Part shown: in pieces, positions 14,576-21,794 of the stretch
Layout: every line of letters begins with the position of its first letter
Position numbering within the stretch: the stretch's first letter is position 1
Assembly: GCA_045616505.1 (NCBI GenBank)
Contig: JAZLGV010000086.1
Span: 1 to 22,208 of the forward strand
DNA length: 22,208 nucleotides
DNA from: JAKSUT01 sp045616505
GTDB taxonomy: Bacteria > Cyanobacteriota > Vampirovibrionia > Gastranaerophilales > Gastranaerophilaceae
Direction: 5' to 3'
The notes under the pieces: model-generated
Told to the model about the DNA's origin: nothing
The model's database searches: none
The model's input: only the letters and a program-made list of their open reading frames with translations
Translations under genes and position numbers: made by a program

Positions 14576-14604
14576 ATTAGACCATAAAAATAGAAAAGTG
14601 TCAA
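14576..14604 (-). promoter_or_regulatory. Promoter of ndk-tgt
   Basis: On the minus strand a perfect TTGACA (14604-14599) and TCTAAT (14581-14576) are separated by 17 nt. Transcription would start near 14569, about 29 nt before the ndk ATG. The -35 box lies within the last arm of the hairpin that ends the upstream AAA gene. Confidence 0.78.
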
Positions 14605-14644
14605 AACTCCTCATTTAGTAAATTTAGGATATTTTGACACTTTT
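14594..14644 (-). terminator. Terminator after the AAA ATPase gene
   Basis: A perfect 13-bp stem (14594-14606 with 14632-14644) encloses a 25-nt apical region that can itself pair (TCCT with AGGA). On the minus strand it is followed by T-rich sequence. It begins 19 nt after the AAA gene stop and overlaps the ndk -35 box. Confidence 0.8.
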
Positions 14645-14662
14645 TACTTATCAAATTAAATA

Positions 14663-16231
14663 TTAATCTAATACAAAGCCTATTTTTTTAGGTTCTTCTT
14701 CTTTTACATTATCAAGCATTTCGCCTTTACTGTAATCTTTAATTGTTTGTTTATTAGCAATAAGTTTATCTAATGCCTTATTCATATCTTCGCCTGTAAT
14801 AACAAGTTTGAAATCTGGAGAATCATTAAATGTTCCATTGTCCATAGCCTCAAAAATACCTTGTCTTTCAATAGCTTGATATTTTGCTTCTGTTGCAAGA
14901 GCTGCGATATCAGCACCATTAAATTTTGCATCTAACATTTTTTGAGATAATGCATTTTTATCAACATTTTCTAATGTCAATTTTTTAGTATGGATATCAA
15001 AAATAGCATTACATTTTTCTACTGTATCAGGTGCTTTAAATTCAATTTTTGTACCAAATCTACCGTTTCTCAAAACACCTTCATCAATCAAACTAGGGTG
15101 ATTTGTTGCAGCTAATAAAAATACTTTTGCATTTTCTTTTTCAAGTTCGCTAATTTTATCAAGGTGCATATTTACGCTATCATCTGCGTATTTGTGTTCA
15201 CCTGTTCTTTTACCGAAAATCGCATCAGCTTCGTCAAAGAAAATAATACAAGGTTGATTAGCTTTTGCCATTTCATAATAAGCATCAATGTTATGAGCAG
15301 ATTCCCCTACATATTTACCTTCCAAAAGTTGTCCGTTCATTTTGTAGAATGGAATACCTGCTTCATTTGCCAATGCTTGAGCAGCAAGTGTTTTACCTGT
15401 TCCTGGAGGTCCTACTAAAAGTGCAGAATTAAATCCTTGTAAATTGTTATCAAAGAAATTTGGATATTTGATAGGGTACAAAACTTTTTTCTTTAATTCT
15501 GCGACTGCTTCGTCTTGTCCACCTACATCTGACAATTTTAAAGTTTGAACTTTTTCTTTATCTTCCTCAACTTTTAACTTTGTCAAATTCTTTTTATTAA
15601 TTTCTTCAATATCTTTTTGTTTATCAATAGATAAATCAATAATGTCAAAGCTATCTTCTATTGCGTCAAATTCTTTGATTGGAGTTTTATCAAGAGTGAA
15701 ACCAAATTCTGGTTTTTTTACAAAAATATAATCATTACTTGTAGAAACACCAGCTTCACCTGGTTTTAAGAAAAAGAAATCGCCACCAAAAGCTTCTTCT
15801 TTATTATTTCTTTGAATATACAAATTTTCTTTTCCTAAGTTGATTATTTGGTCAAAACCATTTGTTTTTCTAATTGCGACAGGGTTTCTTAATTCGTCAT
15901 CTTTTACTATAAAAGCTGATTGAATAATATCTTTAATTTGACCTAAAGAACCTTCAAGTGCAGTTTTTGCAGCGGCAATACTTGCCCCAATAATCAACAA
16001 GTCGTTGTTTTGCATATAGGCATAAGCTTTTGCAGCTTTTTTTGAAAGTTCAGCAGAGTTTCCAAAAGCAACACGTGGTGAATGTTTTACTAGCAATGAA
16101 CCATAATTTGTATCTAAAAGCTCATTGTTTTGTTTAACTTCATTCTTTGCAATCGGATTTGATTGCAAACCATTATTTTTGTAATTACTTTTGAACATGC
16201 CAGTTGTAGCATTAATTGCAGATATTTGCAT
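14663..16231 (-). CDS. AAA ATPase with unfamiliar N-terminal domain and FG-type tag
   Basis: This 522-aa protein has a single classic AAA domain (about 233-495), closest in style to the FtsH/Cdc48/proteasomal ATPase group. Walker A is GPPGTGKT (274-281). Walker B is CIIFFDEADAIF (328-339) with D333-E334. Sensor 1 is N377 in AATNHP, arginine-finger candidates are R388/R391 in VLRNGRFG, and FNGADIAALATEA is at 437-449. A pore-loop-like GKYVGES is at 305-311. No protease, zinc or helicase domain follows. The N-terminal 230 residues match no domain I know. They have an Asn-rich leader with VAFGNS (54-59), a hydrophobic stretch (78-92), a likely beta-rich part (about 105-180) and an acidic/Lys helical linker. 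It probably remodels or unfolds proteins; partners unknown. It has its own promoter and terminator. The start is supported by GAGGG before the ATG. Confidence 0.88.
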   Translation of the reverse strand: MQISAINATTGMFKSNYKNNGLQSNPIAKNEVKQNNELLDTNYGSLLVKHSPRVAFGNSAELSKKAAKAYAYMQNNDLLIIGASIAAAKTALEGSLGQIKDIIQSAFIVKDDELRNPVAIRKTNGFDQIINLGKENLYIQRNNKEEAFGGDFFFLKPGEAGVSTSNDYIFVKKPEFGFTLDKTPIKEFDAIEDSFDIIDLSIDKQKDIEEINKKNLTKLKVEEDKEKVQTLKLSDVGGQDEAVAELKKKVLYPIKYPNFFDNNLQGFNSALLVGPPGTGKTLAAQALANEAGIPFYKMNGQLLEGKYVGESAHNIDAYYEMAKANQPCIIFFDEADAIFGKRTGEHKYADDSVNMHLDKISELEKENAKVFLLAATNHPSLIDEGVLRNGRFGTKIEFKAPDTVEKCNAIFDIHTKKLTLENVDKNALSQKMLDAKFNGADIAALATEAKYQAIERQGIFEAMDNGTFNDSPDFKLVITGEDMNKALDKLIANKQTIKDYSKGEMLDNVKEEEPKKIGFVLD

Positions 16232-16266
16232 AAATTACCCTCTTTTCCCTAATCTAATTTATTACA

Positions 16267-16295
16267 ATAATAGTAAAAAGAATAACCATTGTCAA
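16267..16295 (-). promoter_or_regulatory. Promoter of the AAA ATPase gene
   Basis: On the minus strand a perfect TTGACA (16295-16290) and TATTAT (16272-16267) are separated by 17 nt. Transcription would start near 16260, leaving a leader of about 30 nt that holds the GAGGG ribosome binding site. Confidence 0.8.
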
Positions 16296-16323
16296 TAAGT
16301 GTTTAAAAGACGTTTATTAATTG

Positions 16324-17010
16324 TTACATATATTTTTCTTTTTTCTCTTTATCAAATTTTTCAATAGCATAACGCAACATTGTTCTTGGCATTTTTTTAG
16401 AATATTTATCCAAAAAATCACAAAGTATTTTTTCATCCATTTTCCCTAATTCTCTAAGCATCCAGCCTGTTGATTTATGGATTAAGTCATGTTTATGAGT
16501 AAGAAATTTTTTGGCAAGTTTCTGTATAGTTTTATATTGACCTTTTTTAATTGAATACCATTGAGAAACAATTGCAATTCTCTCTGACCAAAGATGTTTT
16601 GTGTCTGCCAATTCAAAAATTTTTGAATCATCTTGTTGTTCAAAACAATATCTACCAACAATTTTTGGAGCAGATAAATCAACCAAATCCCAATTATTAA
16701 TATATTCTGTATTTTTCAAATACAAATCAAAAATCAACTCTCTTTTATCTTTTTGTTTTTCAAATATTGCAACAAGAGAAAGAAGTGCAAACAACCTTAC
16801 CTCGTGGTATTCGTTATGCAATAATTTTTCAAGCTCTTCTACTGAAACTTGACCATAGAATTTTTTAACAAGTTCACGAGTTTGTGGAACTTTTATTCCT
16901 AAAAATTTATCGCCATAACCGTATTGACCTTTTCCTGTTTTAAAAAAACGAGAAAGATTTTGAGCTTGTGCATCATCTTTGAGATTTAATATTTGAGTTA
17001 AAATATCCAT
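16324..17010 (-). CDS. alkD: AlkD-like DNA alkylation repair protein (HEAT-repeat glycosylase)
   Basis: This 228-aa, all-helical HEAT-like repeat protein belongs to the DNA alkylation repair family. AlkD excises positively charged N3- and N7-alkylated purines without flipping the base out. The active-site residues known from Bacillus AlkD align at near-identical positions: W107 and D111 in INNWDLVDLSA, R144 in LWSERIAIVS and W183 in STGWMLRELGK. The GYGDKFLGIKVPQTR segment (31-45) is also typical. No Shine-Dalgarno is visible before the ATG at 17010. The gene follows the terminator of the 17080-19004 operon, so it needs its own promoter or depends on read-through. It ends before the AAA promoter. 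Confidence 0.9.
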   Translation of the reverse strand: MDILTQILNLKDDAQAQNLSRFFKTGKGQYGYGDKFLGIKVPQTRELVKKFYGQVSVEELEKLLHNEYHEVRLFALLSLVAIFEKQKDKRELIFDLYLKNTEYINNWDLVDLSAPKIVGRYCFEQQDDSKIFELADTKHLWSERIAIVSQWYSIKKGQYKTIQKLAKKFLTHKHDLIHKSTGWMLRELGKMDEKILCDFLDKYSKKMPRTMLRYAIEKFDKEKKEKYM

Positions 17011-17027
17011 AAACTAAATATACAACA

Positions 17028-17062
17028 AAAAAAGAACCAACTGTTATAGTCGGTTCTTTTTT
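17028..17062 (-). terminator. Terminator of the two-gene membrane-protein operon
   Basis: An 11-bp stem (17028-17038 with 17052-17062) continues, after one mismatch, as ACT/AGT around a 5-nt loop. On the minus strand it is followed by seven Ts. It sits 17 nt after the stop of the 274-aa gene. Confidence 0.85.
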
Positions 17063-17079
17063 ATATTTTACTTGTTTGA

Positions 17080-17904
17080 TTAAGCTACTGCGTTCATTTC
17101 AGCTTCTTTTTTTGCTGCTTCTTTAGCTTTCATTTTGTCATCCAATGCACTTGCAAGAGGAGTTGCGATGAATGGAACTAAAGTACGTTTTACTAAAGCA
17201 GTTGTACCAAGAATTGTAATGATTAAGCCGATACCTTTAACAAATGGATCTTTACATTGTTTTGAGATGAATTTTTGAGCTGAATCAGTCATACCTTTAA
17301 TTTTTGATTCATCAATTTCAATACCAGCTTTTTTCATATCATCAATTGAATCACTGATATGTTTACCAACTCTTATTTTGTGTAAAGGTTTTGTATCAAA
17401 TGTTGAATCTAAAACATTATCAATTTCTTTTGCGTCAGTTAATTTTTTAATTTGAGCTGAAATTTCAGCAACTTTTTCTGACAAACCTTCTTTTGCAGCT
17501 GCTGCTTTTGCTTTTTCTAATTTTGCAATTGTATTTGAAGGTTTAATAGTACCTGTATATTTTGCTTGTTTTGCAGGAGTTAATTTCTTTTCTAAAATTG
17601 CTTTACCAACTAAGAATTGACCGCCTACATTCAAAACACCTTGAACTAAGTCTAAGAAAGCCATAAAATGAGGGTTTTCTAATTTTTTATTGTTCCAACT
17701 TTTTGCAGTATAAACTACACAGTTGATAAAATCTTTTGAAATCAAAGAGAACAATGCCATACCTGCAACGAATTTTGCTGGATCTTCTTTTGCTTTCAAT
17801 AATTCTTTTTGAACAAATTTTGAACTTGAAACTTTATCTAATGCTGCGCCAGCACCTTTTGTAACTGTATTTCCTACGTTTGAAGCAATTCTTGAAATAT
17901 TCAT
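17080..17904 (-). CDS. Hypothetical membrane-associated protein, second gene of operon
   Basis: This 274-aa protein of unknown function is second in a two-gene operon. It has three hydrophobic segments: about 45-66 (FVAGMALFSLISKDFI...), about 79-103 (with GVLNVGGQFLVGKAI) and about 222-255 (GIGLIITILGTTALVKR...). Between them lies a Lys/Ala-rich, probably helical or coiled-coil region (about 125-215). The last 20 residues are charged. There is no cleavable signal peptide; the start is MNISRIASNVGNTVTKG. The ATG shares one base with the upstream stop (TAATG), and a full AGGAGG lies 10 nt before it, so the pair should be made together. The Ala/Lys-rich helices and repeated hydrophobic patches resemble its neighbour, suggesting related or interacting proteins. 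Confidence 0.75.
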   Translation of the reverse strand: MNISRIASNVGNTVTKGAGAALDKVSSSKFVQKELLKAKEDPAKFVAGMALFSLISKDFINCVVYTAKSWNNKKLENPHFMAFLDLVQGVLNVGGQFLVGKAILEKKLTPAKQAKYTGTIKPSNTIAKLEKAKAAAAKEGLSEKVAEISAQIKKLTDAKEIDNVLDSTFDTKPLHKIRVGKHISDSIDDMKKAGIEIDESKIKGMTDSAQKFISKQCKDPFVKGIGLIITILGTTALVKRTLVPFIATPLASALDDKMKAKEAAKKEAEMNAVA

Positions 17905-19004
17905 TATTTATTACCTCCTTCAACAGCTACTTCTTTTTTAGCTGGTTCAATACCAAACAATTTCATTAACGGTGGTGCAAATTTATCTCTGAATGGAGGA
18001 TAAACTGCGTTCAAAATACAACAAGCAACTACTGCAACAGGAATACCGATTACAGGGTTTACCATTTTCTTGAAGTTTTTGAAATTATCACTTACATTTT
18101 TGAATGTATTTTCAATATAATTAGAAACTGCTTTGCTATCTTTTGCATCTAAACCTTCAACATTATGAATATTGAATTTTTTAACAAATTTTTCAATACT
18201 TTTCTTTGTCATATTTGGAATATCTTCAATATTTTTCAAAGTTTCTTTACCAACTTTTATTGTTGTTTTACCTTCTTCTTCAATATAATGAATATCTTTT
18301 ACATCTGCTTTCATCAATTTTTCGAAAATTTCTTTTCTATTTTTTGTTTGAACTTCAGCAAATTTTTCAAAATAAGCATTTTCAATACCTGCTTTTTGTT
18401 GGAATTTGAATTTCTTTTGACCTTCAATAAATTTAGCCATTTCAATATGTTCTGGAGTATATTTGCTTAAGAATTCTGCTTCAGTACCAGCTTTTCTAGC
18501 TTGTTTCAATTGTTTTTTGAAATTCTTTTTCAACAATGCCTCACTTGGATTCATTCTCAAATCTTGAGATGGAATGTAACCAGAATTTGCACCATGTTCC
18601 ATAATTTTATTAATCAACAATGTTGCACCCAAAGAGAATGAACAAGCAATACCTGCAGAAACTGGTTGACGCATTGCTGTTTTTAGTTTTTGTTCAGGAG
18701 TCTTTTTAACAAATGGGTTTACATAAATCATTGTAGGAGCAAGTGTTGAAGTGAATACAGCATTTAACAATTGGTTTTGAATTTCACCATCATGTTTTGA
18801 CAAGAAATTGTACATACCTGCTGCTTTTGGCAATTCAGCATCAACTTTTTGTTTTGTTATTTGTTTTGCCAAATAATCTTTGTCAGCTTGAGTCATTTTT
18901 TTACCAGCTGCTTTAAAAGATTTAACAGCTTCTTCTGCCAAATTAACAACTTTTCTACCTTTAAATGTAGGTTGAGAATTGTTTACGCTTTGAACACTTA
19001 CCAT
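17904..19004 (-). CDS. Hypothetical membrane-associated protein with N-terminal TFKG tag
   Basis: This 366-aa protein of unknown function is first in a two-gene operon. The N-terminus reads MVSVQSVNNSQPTFKGRK, an Asn/Gln/Ser leader with F14-K15-G16 and no signal peptide. Hydrophobic segments lie at about 78-97 and 113-136 (with GIACSFSLGATLLINKIM) and at about 316-336 (NPVIGIPVAVVACCIL). The long middle part (about 150-310) is Lys-rich and helical. The C-terminus ends with a Pro/Lys tail and GGNK, whose codons also form the AGGAGG ribosome binding site of the next gene. The start is supported by AAAGGG 8 nt upstream. The ordering of hydrophobic and charged regions resembles the 274-aa partner. 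Alternatives include a two-part membrane-bound complex or a lineage-specific envelope protein; neither can be shown here. Confidence 0.75.
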   Translation of the reverse strand: MVSVQSVNNSQPTFKGRKVVNLAEEAVKSFKAAGKKMTQADKDYLAKQITKQKVDAELPKAAGMYNFLSKHDGEIQNQLLNAVFTSTLAPTMIYVNPFVKKTPEQKLKTAMRQPVSAGIACSFSLGATLLINKIMEHGANSGYIPSQDLRMNPSEALLKKNFKKQLKQARKAGTEAEFLSKYTPEHIEMAKFIEGQKKFKFQQKAGIENAYFEKFAEVQTKNRKEIFEKLMKADVKDIHYIEEEGKTTIKVGKETLKNIEDIPNMTKKSIEKFVKKFNIHNVEGLDAKDSKAVSNYIENTFKNVSDNFKNFKKMVNPVIGIPVAVVACCILNAVYPPFRDKFAPPLMKLFGIEPAKKEVAVEGGNK

Positions 19005-19228
19005 ATAGAGACCCTTTACATTTTATAACTATACAAGTTAATAAAAACCACAAGATGTTTTTTTTTGCTACTTTATCAAACAAATATTAATTTTTGTTAC
19101 AAAAAATCAGCAAATATTTTTAACAATACGAATCAAAATATTCGACACACATTTTTATGACAAACTAACGAAAATGAGTATAACAAATTTTTGTAATTAT
19201 AGTTTATATTTTTACAATGCTTAATATA

Positions 19229-19261
19229 AAAGAGGAAGAATATACCTTATTCTTCCTCTTT
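19229..19261 (-). terminator. Terminator after the second TPR gene
   Basis: A perfect 14-bp stem (19229-19242 with 19248-19261) encloses a 5-nt loop and is followed on the minus strand by TTTTATATT. It begins 25 nt after the TPR gene stop. The rest of the gap up to 19004 is AT-rich, and I see no gene or convincing promoter in it. Confidence 0.85.
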
Positions 19262-19285
19262 ATGAACAACATTTAAAATCAAATA

Positions 19286-20938
19286 TTACGCATTAAAAAG
19301 ACCATACAATCTGTCTTTAATTTCAGCTTCATCAAGTTCTTTTGTTAATTTATTCAAATCGATTGCCATTTGATAATTTTCTGCAGCTTCTTTTTTATTA
19401 CCCAAAGCTTGTTCACAACGACCTGCATTAAAATATGCAAGTGTATAATTTGGATTAAGTTCAATTGCCGAATTAAAATATTTCAAAGCTTCTTGGGTAT
19501 CACCCAAACCATCTAAATAAATCACACCTAAATTGTTTTGCGCAACATCATACTCTGGATTCAAATCAATAGCTTTATTATAAGCAACAATTGCTTCTTC
19601 TAAATAATCTTTTTCCCAAAGTGCTATACCTAATTTTGCAAATGCTCTATAATCATCTGATTTAATATTTATAGAATCACAATATGCTCTAATTGCGTTA
19701 TCCAAATCATTATCTGACATATAAACATCACCTAATGACAAAAAGATTTCACTATTATTTGGGTCAAGAACAGAACCTGCTTGATAAGATGCAATAGCAG
19801 CTTCATAATTTTCTTTAATTTGATAATAAATAGAACCCAAAGCTTCGCAAACAATTGAAGTCCATTCTGTATCAGGATTTAATTTTATTGCTTTTTGATA
19901 ATATTCAATCGCATCATCATACAACTCTGCTTGCACAAACGCATAAGCTAACGAATTATTATAAAACGGATTTTCTGGTTCACGTTCAACAGCAAGTTTA
20001 AAAGCTGAAATAGCATTAATCTTATCTTGTTTTTTTACATACAAATGACCTAATTCATAATAAATTGGTGCAGTATCTTCTTCTATTTCAAGAAGTTTGT
20101 TAAAATAATCTATTGTTTCATCTACATTTTCAGGAAAATAAGTTTGATTTACAGTAGCCAATTTAACCAATACATCTCTGTTTGAAGGATTTGCTTCATA
20201 AGCACGTCTGTAATATTCAATAGCCTCATCAGCATTTTTATCTTTTATTAAAATATCTCCGATTTTATGACAGAAATATTCTTCTCTTTCAGTTTTGTTT
20301 AATGCAGATTTATAAATAGAAATAGCATGTTCGGGTTTGAAATTTTCTACTATTTCTCCACAAGTTTTATAAAACAACATAGAAAAAGATTCATTAAAAT
20401 TTTTATAAAGCATTTTTATAGAAGCACTATCCCAAAAGATAGAAACACTTCCAGTAAATAAATAATATAAACATCTTGCAAATTGAGGGATTGTAAATCT
20501 TTCTGCATTCATTCTGTCCAAAATAGATAAAGACAAAATTAATCTTGGACGAGAAGAATTTAATCCACCTAATTTTATAGCTTCTTTAAACGCTTTTTCA
20601 GCACCGTCAAAATCTTGAGCTTTTTTCAAAAAATAACCAGCATAAATATGAGCATTAATATTTTTAGGTTCTAGAGAAATTGCAGTTCTGCATTGTTCAA
20701 TCGCTGATTGAATACCAATTTGACCATTTTCCCACATTAAACTTGCAAGTCTGTAATATCCTTCAGGAACTGTCGGATCTAACTTAATTGCTGTTATATA
20801 ATTTTCAATTGCAGTTTCCAAATCATGTTCTTGCAATTTAATTAAATATCTTTCATGGGCTTCTCTAGCCGTTTCTAATGCACATCGTGCGTTTTCTATA
20901 TTAATACTCAACTTTGACTTTAATGCCTGTTCAAGCAT
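19286..20938 (-). CDS. Large TPR-repeat protein, paralog of the PilZ-linked TPR protein
   Basis: Numbering from the ATG at 20938 (550 aa): a short N-terminal helix, a first TPR block (about 38-125), a section of about 70 residues without clear repeats (about 130-200), and a long second TPR block (about 200-535). Repeat motifs include YYELGHLYVKKQDKINAI and NNLGVIYLDGLGDTQEAL. The layout, the WTSI...LG...AAIASYQ block and the last 80 residues match the TPR protein encoded at 806-2407, so the two are paralogs. No enzyme, signal or membrane motif is seen, and it is probably a cytoplasmic scaffold. The start is chosen over the GTG at 20992 because TAGGAG lies 8 nt before the ATG, and the 18 extra residues (Cys/Arg-rich) do not look like protein of this family. 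It is monocistronic with a strong terminator. Confidence 0.85.
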   Translation of the reverse strand: MLEQALKSKLSINIENARCALETAREAHERYLIKLQEHDLETAIENYITAIKLDPTVPEGYYRLASLMWENGQIGIQSAIEQCRTAISLEPKNINAHIYAGYFLKKAQDFDGAEKAFKEAIKLGGLNSSRPRLILSLSILDRMNAERFTIPQFARCLYYLFTGSVSIFWDSASIKMLYKNFNESFSMLFYKTCGEIVENFKPEHAISIYKSALNKTEREEYFCHKIGDILIKDKNADEAIEYYRRAYEANPSNRDVLVKLATVNQTYFPENVDETIDYFNKLLEIEEDTAPIYYELGHLYVKKQDKINAISAFKLAVEREPENPFYNNSLAYAFVQAELYDDAIEYYQKAIKLNPDTEWTSIVCEALGSIYYQIKENYEAAIASYQAGSVLDPNNSEIFLSLGDVYMSDNDLDNAIRAYCDSINIKSDDYRAFAKLGIALWEKDYLEEAIVAYNKAIDLNPEYDVAQNNLGVIYLDGLGDTQEALKYFNSAIELNPNYTLAYFNAGRCEQALGNKKEAAENYQMAIDLNKLTKELDEAEIKDRLYGLFNA

Positions 20939-20946
20939 GGCGGGGA

Positions 20947-20952
20947 CTCCTA
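20947..20952 (-). promoter_or_regulatory. Ribosome binding site setting the second TPR gene start
   Basis: TAGGAG on the minus strand lies 8 nt before the ATG at 20938. The longer reading frame from the GTG at 20992 has no comparable site. Confidence 0.75.
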
Positions 20953-21100
20953 GTGTACCTACTAATGTTCTACACTTCAAAGGACGACACACATTCCACT
21001 TTCTTTAAGAAAAATATCGATTTTTTATAAAAAATAGACCATTTGGTGTAGAAAAATTTAATTATGTTTAGTTTATAAATGTAAAGCAAAGTAAAAATTC

Positions 21101-21130
21101 TTGACAAATGATATATATTGCTAATATCAT
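21101..21130 (+). promoter_or_regulatory. Promoter of the LysM protein gene
   Basis: A perfect TTGACA (21101-21106) is followed 18 nt later by TATCAT (21125-21130). An alternative -10, TAATAT (21122-21127), would give a 15-nt spacer. The leader would be about 25 nt. Confidence 0.65.
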
Positions 21131-21160
21131 GTGAGTAATAATTTAGGATAGTGAGGTTTT

Positions 21161-21712
21161 ATGAAAAGTTCTACGTTAAGAAGATCAAATTTATCTAAGG
21201 AGAGAATAGCTGTTCTTGAACAACTTGCAGAAGCTAGAAGAAAACCTACTTCATCAGTTGAAGAATATACTAGACAAGAACCAACAAGCAACAAAGAAAA
21301 AGAATTAGATGTTTTATGGCAAAATTTCAGAGTTAATCAAAAAGATGAAAAAACTCCAGGAATTTATTTAGCAACAGGATTTATCGCAGGTGCGATTGTA
21401 ATGTTAATCATTACAACATTATTGAGTTTTTCTTTAAATGGTAACGGCGAACCACAAGATTTAGATGTTCAACCAACAAAAGAAAAAGCAAAATTAAACT
21501 TCATACCTGCTGACAAAGCAGCTCCTGAAGCATCAATTGCCACAGAACAAAGAACATACACAGTAAAACAAGGTGACACTTTAGCAGCTATTATCGTTCG
21601 TTTTTATGGCAGTTATGATATTTCAAAAATTGATAGTGTCTTAAAAGCAAACAATTTAAAAAATGCTGATAGCATAAAAATTGGTCAAAATTTAATTATG
21701 CCAATGGAATAG
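21161..21712 (+). CDS. Membrane-anchored LysM-domain protein
   Basis: This 183-aa protein has a charged N-terminal cytoplasmic region (1-66), one transmembrane segment (about 68-92, with TGFIAGAIVMLIITTLL), a linker, and a C-terminal LysM domain (about 132-180). The LysM starts YTVKQGDTLAAIIVRFYG and ends IKIGQNLIMP, matching the family consensus. By family knowledge LysM binds N-acetylglucosamine-containing glycans such as peptidoglycan. The topology places it on the outer face of the membrane, so the protein probably ties the inner membrane to the cell wall. No catalytic domain is present. The Shine-Dalgarno is GTGAGG 4 nt before the ATG. It is monocistronic, with a promoter upstream and a terminator 24 nt after the stop. 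Confidence 0.88.
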   Translation: MKSSTLRRSNLSKERIAVLEQLAEARRKPTSSVEEYTRQEPTSNKEKELDVLWQNFRVNQKDEKTPGIYLATGFIAGAIVMLIITTLLSFSLNGNGEPQDLDVQPTKEKAKLNFIPADKAAPEASIATEQRTYTVKQGDTLAAIIVRFYGSYDISKIDSVLKANNLKNADSIKIGQNLIMPME

Positions 21713-21729
21713 GTGTAATAAATAATTAG

Positions 21730-21760
21730 TTGTTACAAAAAGACACCGACTTTTTATAAG
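21730..21760 (+). promoter_or_regulatory. Possible glyA promoter inside the LysM-gene terminator
   Basis: TTGTTA (21730-21735) and TATAAG (21755-21760) are separated by 19 nt, longer than ideal. The -10 would lie in the apical part of the terminator hairpin. Transcription would start near 21767, about 28 nt before the glyA ATG. Confidence 0.35.
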
Positions 21761-21775
21761 TACAGTGTCTTTTTT
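21737..21775 (+). terminator. Intrinsic terminator after the LysM protein gene
   Basis: A 10-bp stem (21737-21746 with 21765-21774) has an inner 4-bp helix (ACTT 21749-21752 with AAGT 21758-21761) and ends in a T-run. It lies between the LysM gene stop and the glyA ribosome binding site. Confidence 0.82.
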
Positions 21776-21794
21776 CTTAAAGGAGGATAATTAT

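Noticed and set aside
18165..18470. Open frame on the plus strand inside the 366-aa membrane-protein gene
   Set aside because: It is almost all Phe, Asn, Ile and Cys, the mirror of the Lys- and Glu-rich codons on the other strand, and has no ribosome binding site.
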